Positions 9,323 through 18,374 of a stretch of 64,000 nt of DNA are shown here, one piece after another (the stretch's first letter is position 1; each line of letters begins with the position of its first letter). The stretch comes from Nonomuraea thailandensis (lineage in GTDB: Bacteria > Actinomycetota > Actinomycetes > Streptosporangiales > Streptosporangiaceae): contig NZ_JAMZEB010000002.1 of NCBI RefSeq assembly GCF_024172165.1, positions 3,121,501 to 3,185,500 on the forward strand. Direction: 5' to 3'. A program made the position numbers and the translations under genes. The notes under the pieces are model-generated. The model saw nothing but the letters and a program-made list of their open reading frames with translations. It made no database searches and was not told the origin of the DNA.

Positions 9323-10768
9323 GTGCTGAGCATGCGCGGCATCGGCAAGAGCTTCCTCGGCGTGCGGGTGTTGTCCGGAGTGGACCTCGCGGTGACGGCC
9401 GGTGAGGTCCACGCCGTGGTGGGTGAGAACGGCGCCGGCAAGTCCACCCTGATGAAGATCATCTGTGGGGTGCACGCGCCGGACGAGGGCACGATCGAGC
9501 TCGACGGCCGGCCCGTCTCCTTCGGCCACCCGCTGGAGGCGCAGCGGGTCGGCATCGCGATCATCCATCAGGAGTTCAACCTGCTGCCCGAGCGCACCGT
9601 CGCGCAGAACGTGTTCCTCGGGCGCGAGCCCGTCCGGCGCGGCCTGGTCGACCGGGCCGCCATGGAGGAGGCGACCGCCCGGCTCCTCGGCGAGCTGGGC
9701 GAGGAGCCCTTCGGCCCGCGCGATGCCGTCAGGCGCCTGTCGGTGGCCCAGCAGCAGATCGTCGAGATCGTCAAGGCGCTGTCGGTGGACGCGCGGCTCG
9801 TCGTCATGGACGAGCCCAGCGCGGCGCTGGCCGAGCACGAGGTGGAGCTGCTCCACCGGCTGATCGGCCGGCTGCGGGAACGCGGCGTCGCCGTCGTGTA
9901 CATCTCCCACCGACTACGCGAGGTGTTCGGCCTGGCCGACCGGGTCACCGTCCTCAAGGACGGCGCGCGGGTCACCACGCGCCCGATCGGCGAGGTGACC
10001 CCCGACGAGCTGATCCGCCTGATGGTGGGCCGCGACCTCGGGGCCTGCTTCCCGCCCCGCTCCGCGGGCGCCGGCGAGGTGCGGCTCAGCCTGCGCGGGG
10101 CCGGCAACCACAAGCTCCGGGACATCGACCTGGACCTGCGCGCCGGGGAGATCGTCGGCATCGCGGGGCTGCAGGGCTCCGGCAGGTCGGCACTGGCCAA
10201 GGCCATCTTCGGGGCGGAGCCGTTCACCACGGGCGAGATGGTCCCGGCGCGGCCGCGCTCCGTGCGGGAGGGCGTGCGGCTGGGCATCGGGCTCGTGACC
10301 GAGGACCGCAAGGCGGAAGGGCTCGCGCTGCGCCAGTCCGTGCGCGACAACGCCCTGCTCGTCGCCCGCGCGGCCGGTGGCCGGGGCAGGACCCGGGACG
10401 GCGTGCGCGAGCTGCTGGAACGGGTGCGCCTGGCGCCCGCCCGGCAGGACCAGGAGGTCCGCTACCTGTCCGGCGGCAACCAGCAGAAGGTCGTGCTGGT
10501 CAAGTGGATGGCGGTGGCGCCGCGCGTGCTGCTCTTCGACGAGCCGACCAGGGGCGTGGACGTCGGGGCCAAGGCCGCGATCCACGATCTGATGCGCGAG
10601 CTGGCCGACGGCGGCATGGCCATCATGATGATCTCCTCAGAGCTGCCCGAGCTCATCGGCCTGAGTGACCGGGTCGTCGTCCTGCGCGACGGCCGCGTGG
10701 CGGGCACGCTGCCCGCCGAGCCTTCGGAGGAGGCCATCATGCGCCTGGCCGCGGGAGGGGTGGCCTGA
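9323..10768 (+). CDS. Sugar ABC importer ATP-binding protein (RbsA/XylG type, two nucleotide-binding domains)
   Basis: 481 residues, close to the usual 490-510. GTG 9323 (beginning VQVLSMRG) is preferred because AGAAGG lies eight bases upstream; ATG 9332 is possible. The first ATPase domain has GENGAGKST (Walker A), the variant signature LSVAQQQ and VVMDEPS (Walker B). The second has a degenerate Walker A (GLQGSGRSAL), an intact LSGGNQQK signature and LLFDEPTRGVDVG. This asymmetry is normal for ribose/xylose-type importers. Its stop is immediately followed by the first permease gene without a gap. It should energise uptake of the sugar released by the secreted enzymes encoded on both sides. 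Confidence 0.93.
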   Translation: MLSMRGIGKSFLGVRVLSGVDLAVTAGEVHAVVGENGAGKSTLMKIICGVHAPDEGTIELDGRPVSFGHPLEAQRVGIAIIHQEFNLLPERTVAQNVFLGREPVRRGLVDRAAMEEATARLLGELGEEPFGPRDAVRRLSVAQQQIVEIVKALSVDARLVVMDEPSAALAEHEVELLHRLIGRLRERGVAVVYISHRLREVFGLADRVTVLKDGARVTTRPIGEVTPDELIRLMVGRDLGACFPPRSAGAGEVRLSLRGAGNHKLRDIDLDLRAGEIVGIAGLQGSGRSALAKAIFGAEPFTTGEMVPARPRSVREGVRLGIGLVTEDRKAEGLALRQSVRDNALLVARAAGGRGRTRDGVRELLERVRLAPARQDQEVRYLSGGNQQKVVLVKWMAVAPRVLLFDEPTRGVDVGAKAAIHDLMRELADGGMAIMMISSELPELIGLSDRVVVLRDGRVAGTLPAEPSEEAIMRLAAGGVA

Positions 10769-11782
10769 ATGGACCTGCTCACGCGCACCCGCCGTCCGGC
10801 CCGGCGCGGCCGGGCGCACGGCGGCCTGGCGGCGCGTCTGCGCGAACCCGCGCAGGTGGTCTACCTCGCCCTGCTCGGCCTGGTCGCGGCCGGCTGGGTG
10901 CTCGTCGCGCTGGACGGCGGCCAGTTCCTCACCCTGGACAGCGTCGTCGGGATCCAGCAGCGTTCGGCCGCCCTCGGCATCGTGGCGGTCGGGCAGACGC
11001 TGGCGATCCTGGCCGGCTCGCTCGACCTGTCCGTGGCCTACCTGATCAGCCTGTCCTCGCTGGTCGCGGCGGAGATCATGGCGGGCGGGGAGGGGAGCAT
11101 CGGGCCGGCGGTCGCCGCCGTGCTGGCCGTCAGCGCGCTGGTGGGCCTGGTCAACGGGCTGGTCATCACCCGGCTCCAGGTGCACGCCTTCATCGCCACG
11201 CTGGGCGTCGCCATGATCATCAAGGGGGTCGTCGACCACCTGTACGACGGCCCCGCGGGCAGGGTGCCCGAGTCGTTCCAGCTCCTCGGCTACTCCCGCA
11301 TCGGGCCGGTGCCCGTCTCCGCCCTGCTCTGGGCGGGTGTGGCCGTCGCGGCCTGGTTCCTGCTGAGCAGGACGCGGCTGGGCCACCGGATCTACGCGGT
11401 GGGCGGGAACGCGGAGGTCGCCCGGCTGTCCGGCATCCGCACGGGGCGGGTCATCGTGCTCACCCACGTGCTCTGCTCGCTCTGCGCCGGCGTCGCGGGG
11501 CTGCTGCTGGCCTCCCGGCTCGGGGCGGGAGCGCCGACGGTGGGCACCGACGGCGGCTACGACCTGGAGTCCATCGCCGCGGTCGTGCTCGGCGGGACCG
11601 CGCTGGCCGGCGGGAAGGGCGGCGTCGCCGGCACCGTGGGCGGGGTCCTGCTGCTGGCCGTCCTGGACACCCTGTTCAACCAGCTCGAGGTCGACTCCTT
11701 CGTCAAGGACGTGGTCCGTGGCGTGGTCATCGTCGTCGCGGTGGCCGTCTACGCGCGGCGCAAGACAAGGCGGACGCCGTGA
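10769..11782 (+). CDS. Sugar ABC transporter permease (RbsC/XylH type), first of two
   Basis: This 337-residue BPD_transp_2 family permease has about eight to ten hydrophobic segments and the family marks AILAGSLDLSVAYLISLSSL, TLGVAMIIKGV, IYAVGGNAEVARLSGI and VVLGGTALAGGKG. The ATG abuts the stop of the ATPase gene, and the gene ends by overlapping the second permease by four bases (GTGA). A cytoplasmic Arg-rich tail (about 325-337) follows the last helix. It forms the membrane channel together with the next gene product; two different permeases suggest a heterodimeric pore. Confidence 0.92.
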   Translation: MDLLTRTRRPARRGRAHGGLAARLREPAQVVYLALLGLVAAGWVLVALDGGQFLTLDSVVGIQQRSAALGIVAVGQTLAILAGSLDLSVAYLISLSSLVAAEIMAGGEGSIGPAVAAVLAVSALVGLVNGLVITRLQVHAFIATLGVAMIIKGVVDHLYDGPAGRVPESFQLLGYSRIGPVPVSALLWAGVAVAAWFLLSRTRLGHRIYAVGGNAEVARLSGIRTGRVIVLTHVLCSLCAGVAGLLLASRLGAGAPTVGTDGGYDLESIAAVVLGGTALAGGKGGVAGTVGGVLLLAVLDTLFNQLEVDSFVKDVVRGVVIVVAVAVYARRKTRRTP

Positions 11783-12735
11783 AAAGGGCTCTCCCCATCC
11801 TCGCGGTCCTCGTGGTGCTGCTGGTCGCCATCGCGATGGCCAACCCCTTCTTCCTGGAGCCGGCCGGGTTCCTGACGTTCCTCAAACGGGCAGCGCCGCT
11901 GGTGATCCTCGCCGCGGGGCAGTACTTCGTCATCGTCGCCGGCGAGTTCGACCTGTCGGTCGGCTCGCTGGTGACGGCCGAGGTGGTGATCGCCGCCCGG
12001 CTCATCGACGGCGACGAGTCCGCCACGTGGCCCGTCCTCGCCCTGCTGATCCTCGCCGGGCCGCTCGTCGGGCTGGTCAACGGCCTGGTCACCACCAAGC
12101 TGCGAGTGCCGTCGTTCATCGTGACGCTCGGGATGCTGCTCGTCCTCAGCGGGGCCGTCTTCCTCTGGACCGGCGGCGCGCCACGCGGCGCGCTGTCGGA
12201 GGGCTTCAGGATGTTCGGGCGGGGTGGCCTCGGGGCGGTGCCATGGTCGGTGCTGATCCTGCTGGCCGCCGGCGGGGCGGCGATCCGGCTCATGCGCGCC
12301 GACTTCGGCAGGACCCTCATGGCCACCGGCGACAACGAGAGGGCCGCCGCGCTGTCCGGGGTCCGGGTCGACCGGGTCAAGATCTTCGCCTTCATGCTCT
12401 CCGGCCTGTCCGCGGCCGTGGCGGCGATCCTGCTCGGCGGCTTCGCCGGGGTCTCGGCCCAGGTGGGCCAGGGCCTGGAGTTCTCCGCCATCACCGCGGT
12501 CGTGCTCGGCGGCGTGGCGCTCGGCGGCGGGCGCGGCTCCGCGCTGGCCGCCATGGCCGGGGCCGTCACGCTGGAGGCGCTGTTCACCCTGCTCAACCTG
12601 TACGGGATCTCCGGAGCGCTGGAGTTCACCGTGCAGGGCGTCATCATCATCGCCGCGGTCGCGGCGGGAGCCCTCCGGCTTCCCCTTCTCCGCAAGCCCA
12701 CCCCCCGAAGAGGAGACGTTCATGCCGCGTCGTAA
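11779..12735 (+). CDS. Sugar ABC transporter permease (RbsC/XylH type), second of two
   Basis: 318 residues with GTG start in a GTGA overlap with the preceding permease. Family marks are VILAAGQYFVIVAGEFDLSVGSLVTAEVV, here split by the usual periplasmic loop, then VTLGMLLVLSGAV, MATGDNERAAALSGV and VVLGGVALGGGRGSAL. Its last 14 bases overlap the start of the binding-protein gene, whose AGGAGA ribosome site lies inside this gene. The sequence differs strongly from its partner outside the family motifs, so this is an old pair rather than a recent duplication. Confidence 0.92.
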   Translation: MKRALPILAVLVVLLVAIAMANPFFLEPAGFLTFLKRAAPLVILAAGQYFVIVAGEFDLSVGSLVTAEVVIAARLIDGDESATWPVLALLILAGPLVGLVNGLVTTKLRVPSFIVTLGMLLVLSGAVFLWTGGAPRGALSEGFRMFGRGGLGAVPWSVLILLAAGGAAIRLMRADFGRTLMATGDNERAAALSGVRVDRVKIFAFMLSGLSAAVAAILLGGFAGVSAQVGQGLEFSAITAVVLGGVALGGGRGSALAAMAGAVTLEALFTLLNLYGISGALEFTVQGVIIIAAVAAGALRLPLLRKPTPRRGDVHAAS

Positions 12736-13927
12736 GACCGTGGCCGCCGTGCTCACCGCGATCATCGCGCTCGTGGCCGCCGGCTGCACCACCGACAAGC
12801 CGGCGGCCACGTCCCCGCCCGCCGCGCCCGCCTCCAGCGCCCCACGCTCCGGAACGGGCGCGCAGTCGAAGTTCTTCGTCCAGGCGGACTTCGACGCCCA
12901 GCTCGCCATGCGCTCCCAGACCCCGCAGGGCCCCTCGGGCAAACCGTGGGAGCAGGCCATCGCCCCCAAGATGATCGACACGGCGCGGTACAGGAAGGAC
13001 GGACCGTACCACCTGTGCTTCTCCAACGCGGCGGTCAACAACCCCTGGCGCCAGGTCGGCTGGAAGACGATGCAGGCCGAGGTCGGCCTGCACGAGGAGA
13101 TCGCGAAGTTCACCGCGCTGGACGCCGAGGGCAAGGACGACAAGCAGATCTCCGACATCGCCGAGCTGCAGGCCAAGGGCTGCGACGCCCTGATCGTCTC
13201 GCCGAACACCACAGCCACGCTCACCCCCGCCGTGACGGCCGCCTGCGGGAAGGTGCCGGTCATCGTCTTCGACCGGGGCGTGGAGACCGACTGCCCGGTG
13301 ACCTTCATCAAGCCCATCGGCGGCTACGCCTTCGGAGCCGACGCCGCCGAGTTCCTGGCAGGGAAGGTGCCCGCCGGCGGCAAGGTGCTGGCGCTGCGCA
13401 TCCTGCCCGGCGTGGACGTGCTGGAGACCCGCTGGTCGGCGGCGAAGGTCGTCTTCGACCGCAGCCGGGTCCAGGTCGTCGGGGTGGAGTTCACCGACGG
13501 CGACGCCGCCAAGACCAAGAGCATCGTCAGCGACTACCTCCAGCGGCACGGCACGATCGACGGCGTCTGGATGGACGCGGGCGCCACGGCGGTCGCCGCG
13601 ATCGAGGCCTTCGAGGACGCCGGCCTGCCGGTGCCGCCGATCAACGGCGAGGACCAGCAGGACTTCCTGCAGAAATGGAAGGACGGCAACCTCATCGCCG
13701 TCGCGCCCACGTACCCGACCTACCAGTGGCGCACCCCGGTCATCGCCGCCCTGAAGATCCTCAAGGGCGAGCAGGTGCCCGAGACGTGGAACCTGCCGCA
13801 GCCCAAGGTCACCGCCGAAAACCTCTCGTCCTACCTCAAGCCCAACATGCCGCCGCTGCACTACGCGCTGTGCGGGTGCGAGGACCTGCCCGGCTTCCCG
13901 GAGACCTGGGGCGGCAGGAAGAGCTGA
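12722..13927 (+). CDS. Sugar ABC transporter substrate-binding lipoprotein (RbsB-like)
   Basis: 401 residues. ATG 12722 follows AGAGGAGACGTTC. A lipoprotein signal (IIALVAAGC, Cys at about residue 21) anchors it to the outer face of the membrane, followed by a Thr/Pro/Ala-rich linker. The body is a periplasmic-binding fold of the ribose type: HLCFSNAAVNNPWRQVGWKT, ELQAKGCDALIVSPNTT, VIVFDRGVETDCPVTFI, GVWMDAGATAVAAIEAFEDAG and VPPINGEDQQDFL. It is larger than RbsB because of about 90 extra N-terminal residues before the first beta strand. It supplies the ligand to the two permeases just upstream; the sugar cannot be read from sequence. Confidence 0.92.
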   Translation: MPRRKTVAAVLTAIIALVAAGCTTDKPAATSPPAAPASSAPRSGTGAQSKFFVQADFDAQLAMRSQTPQGPSGKPWEQAIAPKMIDTARYRKDGPYHLCFSNAAVNNPWRQVGWKTMQAEVGLHEEIAKFTALDAEGKDDKQISDIAELQAKGCDALIVSPNTTATLTPAVTAACGKVPVIVFDRGVETDCPVTFIKPIGGYAFGADAAEFLAGKVPAGGKVLALRILPGVDVLETRWSAAKVVFDRSRVQVVGVEFTDGDAAKTKSIVSDYLQRHGTIDGVWMDAGATAVAAIEAFEDAGLPVPPINGEDQQDFLQKWKDGNLIAVAPTYPTYQWRTPVIAALKILKGEQVPETWNLPQPKVTAENLSSYLKPNMPPLHYALCGCEDLPGFPETWGGRKS

Positions 13928-13961
13928 CCGGCCTCCCGCACCGACGAGGAAGAGGGACCCC

Positions 13962-14795
13962 ATGTCATCCATCGGAGTGAACACCTGGGTCTGGGTCTCC
14001 CCGCTGACCGACGACGACCTCGCGCGGCTCGCGCCCCTCGTCGCCGGATGGGGCTTCGACGTCATCGAGCTGCCCGTCGAGCGGCCCGGCGACTGGAACC
14101 CGGACAAGGCCGCGGCGGTGCTGGCCGAGCACGGGCTGGCCGCGTCCGTGGTGCTGGTCATGCCGCCGGGACGCGAGCTCGTGGCCGCCTCCCCGGAGAC
14201 CGTCCGCGACACTCAGGACTACCTGCGGCACTGTGTCGACGTGGCGGTGACCGTCGGCTCCCCGGTGATCGCGGGCCCGGCGTACGCCTCCGTCGGCCGG
14301 ACGTGGCGGCTCTCGCCGGACGAACGCCAGGCGGCCTACGCCGAGCTGCGCGCCAACCTGCGGCCCGTCCTGGACCACGCCGCCGGGCGCGGGGTGCAGC
14401 TCGCGGTCGAGCCGCTCAACCGGTACGAGACCAGCCTGCTCAACACCGTCGAGCAGGCGCTCGACGCGCTGCCCGGCGACTGCCACCTGGCCCTGGACGT
14501 CTACCACCTGAACATCGAGGAGAAGGACCCCGCCCGGGCGGTGCGGACCGCGGCCGGCCGGATCGCGCACGTGCAGGTGTGCGGCACCGACCGCGGCACG
14601 CCCGGGGCCGACCGCTTCGACTGGCCCGGCTTCACCACCGCCCTGCGTGACACCGGCTACGAAGGCCCGCTCGTCATCGAGTCGTTCACCGCGCACAACC
14701 GGGCCATCGCCACCGCGGCCTCCATCTGGCGGCCGCTCGCGCAGAGCCAGGACGCCCTCGCCGTGGACGGTCTCGCCTACCTGCGCACCCTCTGA
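13962..14795 (+). CDS. Sugar phosphate isomerase/epimerase family TIM-barrel protein (D-tagatose 3-epimerase-like)
   Basis: 277 residues, ATG 13962 after GAGGAAGAGGG. No signal peptide, so cytoplasmic. The AP-endonuclease-2/xylose isomerase-like barrel keeps the four expected metal/catalytic positions: Glu in LAVEPLNRYETS, Asp and His in LALDVYHLNIEE, His in IAHVQVCGTDRG and Glu in PLVIESFT. Members epimerise or isomerise keto sugars at C3, and close relatives act in 3-keto-glycoside breakdown. It sits between the importer and the ThuA-GSDH fusion, so it probably handles the imported sugar. Whether it is an epimerase, isomerase or lyase/hydratase is not decidable here. Confidence 0.88.
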   Translation: MSSIGVNTWVWVSPLTDDDLARLAPLVAGWGFDVIELPVERPGDWNPDKAAAVLAEHGLAASVVLVMPPGRELVAASPETVRDTQDYLRHCVDVAVTVGSPVIAGPAYASVGRTWRLSPDERQAAYAELRANLRPVLDHAAGRGVQLAVEPLNRYETSLLNTVEQALDALPGDCHLALDVYHLNIEEKDPARAVRTAAGRIAHVQVCGTDRGTPGADRFDWPGFTTALRDTGYEGPLVIESFTAHNRAIATAASIWRPLAQSQDALAVDGLAYLRTL

Positions 14796-14837
14796 AAGTT
14801 CCGCATCGTTGCCGGCAACCCCCTCAGGAGATCCCTC

Positions 14838-17800
14838 ATGCGAAGATCACGCCTGTTGAGCGCCCTGGCCGCAGCCTTGTCAGGGCTGCTGCTGTCGCTG
14901 TCGCTGTCGCCGCTGGCCGCGCACGCCGCCGCGCCGCAGTTCAAGGTGCTGCTGTTCACCGAGACGGCGAGCGGCGCCTACCGGCACGACTCCATCTCCG
15001 CCGGCGTCACGATGTTCCAGCAACTGGCGGCCGACAACAACTTCCAGGTCGACCGCAGCGAGGACTCCAGCGTCTTCACGAGCGCGGCCATGAGCAGCTA
15101 CGACGCCGTGATCATGTTCCAGACCAGCGGCATGGTCTGGGACAACGACACCCAGCGCCAGGCCTTCCAGTCCTACGTGCGCGGCGGGCGCGGGGTCGTC
15201 GCCGTGCACAACGCCACCGACATGAACATCGAGTCGCAGTTCCCCTGGTGGGACCAGGTCGTCCTGGCCGGGGCGCACATGACCGCCCACTCCTCGATCC
15301 TCCAGGGCACCGCCAAGGTGGCCGACGACGCGCACCCCTCCACGAAGGGGCTGCCCGACCGGTGGGCGCGGACGGAGGAGTGGTACAACTTCGACAGGAA
15401 CATGCGCGGCTCGGTGCACGTACTGGTGACCGCGGACGAGACCACCTATGACGCGGGCCCGAACAAGATGGGCGCCGACCATCCGATCTCCTGGTGCCAC
15501 AACCCGGAGGGCGCCCGCGTGTGGGCCACCGCGATGGGCCACAATGCCTCCTCCTACTCCGAGCCGCTGTTCAGGCAGCATCTGCTCGGCGCCGTGCAGT
15601 GGGCCGCGGGCGCGGCGGCGGGCGACTGCGGCGGCACGGTCGCGAGCCGCTTCCAGAAGGTCACTCTCGACGGCGCGCCGGACCAGCCGATGGAGCTGGA
15701 CGTGGCGGCCGACGGCAGGGTCTTCTACATCTCCCGCTCCGGCAAGGTGAACCTGATCCCCGCGGGCGGCGGCGCCACGCGCGTCATCGCCACCCTGCCG
15801 GTGTACGACGGCGGCGAGGACGGCGGCATCGGCCTGGCTCTGGACCCGAACTTCGCCACCAACGGCTGGATCTACCTCAACTACTCGCCGGCCGGCGGAG
15901 GCGAGGTGAACCGGGTGTCCAGGCTCACCTTCAACGGCACCAGCCTCGACCTGTCCAGCGAGAAGAAGATCATCGAGGTGCCGGCGTACCGCAACGTGGA
16001 CGAGCCAGGACACACCGGCGGCTACCTCGCCTTCGGCCCGAACGGCAACCTCTACATCGGCCCCGGGGACGACACCAACCCCAACGGCTCCAGCGGGTAC
16101 ACCCCCATCGACGAGCGGCAGGGCCGCGAGCACTACGACGCCCAGCGCTCCTCGGCCAACACCAACGACCTGCGCGGCAAGATCCTGCGCATCCACCCCG
16201 AGCCCGACGGCACCTACACGATCCCGTCCGGCAACCTGTTCGCGCCCGGCACCGCCAGGACCCGGCCGGAAATCTACGCGATGGGCTTCCGCAACCCGTT
16301 CCGCTTCTCGGTGGACAGGACGACGGGCTGGATCTCGGTCGGCGACTACGGCCCCGACGCGGGCTCCGCGAACGCCGGCCGGGGCCCCGAGGGAACCGTC
16401 GAATGGAACCTCATCAAGGAGCCGGGCTTCTACGGCTGGCCGTACTGCGTCGGCAACAACCTTCCGTTCAACGACTACAACTTCGCCACCAACACCTCCG
16501 GCGCGAAGTTCAACTGCTCGGCGCCGGTCAACAACTCGCCCAACAACACCGGCCTGACCAGCCTGCCCGCCGCCAAGCCGGCGACCGTCTGGTACAACTA
16601 CCACGCCTCGGCCGAGTTCCCCGAGATCAACTGCTGCGGCGGCGCCGCTCCGATGGGCGGCCCCTTCTACCGCTACGACGCGGCCGGCGGCTCGGACCGG
16701 AAGTTCCCCGCGTACTTCGACGGCACGCCGTTCTTCTACGAATGGAGCCGCAACTTCGTCAAGGAGTTCCGCCTCGACTCCTCGGGCGACCTCCTGAAGA
16801 TCAGCCCCTTCGTGGCCCAGCTCGCCCCGCGGGCGCCGATCGACATGAAGTTCGGCCCGGACGGCGCCCTGTACATGGCCGACTGGGGCAACGGCTTCGG
16901 CCACGCCAACACCGACGACAGCATCTACCGCATCGACTACGTGGCAGGGAACCGCGCACCCCTGGCCAGGGCGAGCGCCGACCCCGACTCGGGCGCGGCG
17001 CCGCTGACGGTGTCATTCTCCTCGGCCGGCTCGGCCGACCCCGACGGCGACGCGATCACCTACGCCTGGGAGTTCGGTGACGGCGCGACCTCCACCAGCG
17101 CCAACCCCTCCCACACCTACCAGGCCAACGGCACCTACACCGCCAGGCTGACCGTGCGGGACGCGGGCGGGAAGACGGGCAGCGTCACGGTGCCCGTCGT
17201 CGTCGGCAACACCCGTCCCGACGTGGCCTTCCCGGCTCCGCCCGACGGCGGGTTCATCGACTTCGGCGACGAGGTGGACTACACGGTGGACGTCACCGAC
17301 GCCGAGGACGGCGCCGCCGACTGTGCCAAGGTCAACGTGATCACCGCGCTCGGCCACGACCAGCACGCCCACGACACCGGCCAGTACACCGGATGCACCG
17401 GGACGGTCACAACCACTGCCTCCGGCCACGACGAGGCGTCCAACGTCTACTACGTCCTGTCCGCCGACTACACCGACCGGGGCGGACTGAAGGGCTCCGC
17501 CGGCATCACCCTGCAGCCGAAGCACAAGCAGGCCGAGCACTACACCGGCTCGTCCGGGATCCGGGTGGTCGACGAGTCCGGAGCCGAGGGCGGCAGGCGC
17601 ATCGGCGACATCTCCGCCGGCGACTGGATCTCCTTCACCCCGATCAGCCTGTCCGGCATCGACACGGTGTCCTTCCGCGTCTCGGCGCCGTCCGCCACCG
17701 GCGCCTCCATCGAACTGCGCGCCGACTCGCCGGCCGGGCCCCTTCTCGCCACCAGCACCGTGCCGGCGACCGGGAGCTGGAACACCTACGTGTCGCTGCC

Positions 17801-18320
17801 CGCGGTGCGGGTGACCGACCCCGGCGGCACGCGCACCCTGCACGTCGTGTTCAAGGCGCCGTCCGCGAACGCGTTCGACCTGGACTCCATCACCTTCAAC
17901 GGCAGGGGCGTCGGGCGGGACGACGGCTCGCCCCCCGGCGACACGGGCGCACTGCGGGGAGCGGGGTCGGGCCGGTGCCTGGACAGCGCCTCGCAGGCCA
18001 ACGGCACGCAGGCGCAGATCTGGGACTGCAACGGCCAGGCCGGCCAGCAGTGGACCACGACCGGCGCAGGTGAGCTGCGGGTGTACGGCGGCAAGTGCCT
18101 GGACGTGAACGGCGCCGGCACCGCCGACGGCACCGCGGTGATCATCTGGGACTGCAACGGCCAGAACAACCAGAAGTGGCGCCTCAACAGTGACGGCAGC
18201 GTCACCGCCGTGGGCGCGAACAAGTGCCTGGACGTGCCCGGCAACGCCACCGCCAACGGCACCAGGCTGACCATCTGGACGTGCAACGGCGGCGCCAACC
18301 AGCGCTGGACCCGTACCTGA
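14838..18320 (+). CDS. Secreted ThuA-GSDH-PKD-CBM6-CBM13 multidomain fusion
   Basis: 1,160 residues; ATG 14838 after CAGGAGATCC. Signal peptide about 1-31. Domains in order: ThuA-like (about 34-261: FKVLLFTETASGAYRHDSIS, GGRGVVAVHNATD, HPISWCHNPEG, MGHNASSY); GSDH propeller (about 271-700: LDPNFATNGWIYLNYSP, LRGKILRIHPEPDGTY, EIYAMGFRNPFR, GPDGALYMADWGNG); PKD (about 704-790, YAWEFGDGATST); Ig-like (about 795-893); CBM6-like (about 896-1020); CBM13 (about 1038-1159). It joins the ThuA domain found at 7521 to the architecture of the 4689 gene. The fusion supports a joint role of ThuA and GSDH domains on the same glycoside outside the cell. A strong hairpin ends the gene at 18329. Confidence 0.88.
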   Translation: MRRSRLLSALAAALSGLLLSLSLSPLAAHAAAPQFKVLLFTETASGAYRHDSISAGVTMFQQLAADNNFQVDRSEDSSVFTSAAMSSYDAVIMFQTSGMVWDNDTQRQAFQSYVRGGRGVVAVHNATDMNIESQFPWWDQVVLAGAHMTAHSSILQGTAKVADDAHPSTKGLPDRWARTEEWYNFDRNMRGSVHVLVTADETTYDAGPNKMGADHPISWCHNPEGARVWATAMGHNASSYSEPLFRQHLLGAVQWAAGAAAGDCGGTVASRFQKVTLDGAPDQPMELDVAADGRVFYISRSGKVNLIPAGGGATRVIATLPVYDGGEDGGIGLALDPNFATNGWIYLNYSPAGGGEVNRVSRLTFNGTSLDLSSEKKIIEVPAYRNVDEPGHTGGYLAFGPNGNLYIGPGDDTNPNGSSGYTPIDERQGREHYDAQRSSANTNDLRGKILRIHPEPDGTYTIPSGNLFAPGTARTRPEIYAMGFRNPFRFSVDRTTGWISVGDYGPDAGSANAGRGPEGTVEWNLIKEPGFYGWPYCVGNNLPFNDYNFATNTSGAKFNCSAPVNNSPNNTGLTSLPAAKPATVWYNYHASAEFPEINCCGGAAPMGGPFYRYDAAGGSDRKFPAYFDGTPFFYEWSRNFVKEFRLDSSGDLLKISPFVAQLAPRAPIDMKFGPDGALYMADWGNGFGHANTDDSIYRIDYVAGNRAPLARASADPDSGAAPLTVSFSSAGSADPDGDAITYAWEFGDGATSTSANPSHTYQANGTYTARLTVRDAGGKTGSVTVPVVVGNTRPDVAFPAPPDGGFIDFGDEVDYTVDVTDAEDGAADCAKVNVITALGHDQHAHDTGQYTGCTGTVTTTASGHDEASNVYYVLSADYTDRGGLKGSAGITLQPKHKQAEHYTGSSGIRVVDESGAEGGRRIGDISAGDWISFTPISLSGIDTVSFRVSAPSATGASIELRADSPAGPLLATSTVPATGSWNTYVSLPAVRVTDPGGTRTLHVVFKAPSANAFDLDSITFNGRGVGRDDGSPPGDTGALRGAGSGRCLDSASQANGTQAQIWDCNGQAGQQWTTTGAGELRVYGGKCLDVNGAGTADGTAVIIWDCNGQNNQKWRLNSDGSVTAVGANKCLDVPGNATANGTRLTIWTCNGGANQRWTRT

Positions 18321-18328
18321 CCCCCGGT

Positions 18329-18367
18329 CGCGGGCCGTCGCCCGGCATTCCCGGACGACGGCCCGCG
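18329..18367. terminator. Bidirectional terminator hairpin between convergent genes
   Basis: CGCGGGCCGTCG (18329-18340) is the exact reverse complement of CGACGGCCCGCG (18356-18367), and CCGG pairs again inside the loop. It lies between the stop at 18320 and the convergent GH39 stop at 18375. There is no T-tract, as is usual in actinomycetes. Confidence 0.7.
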
Positions 18368-18374
18368 CCGTTGG

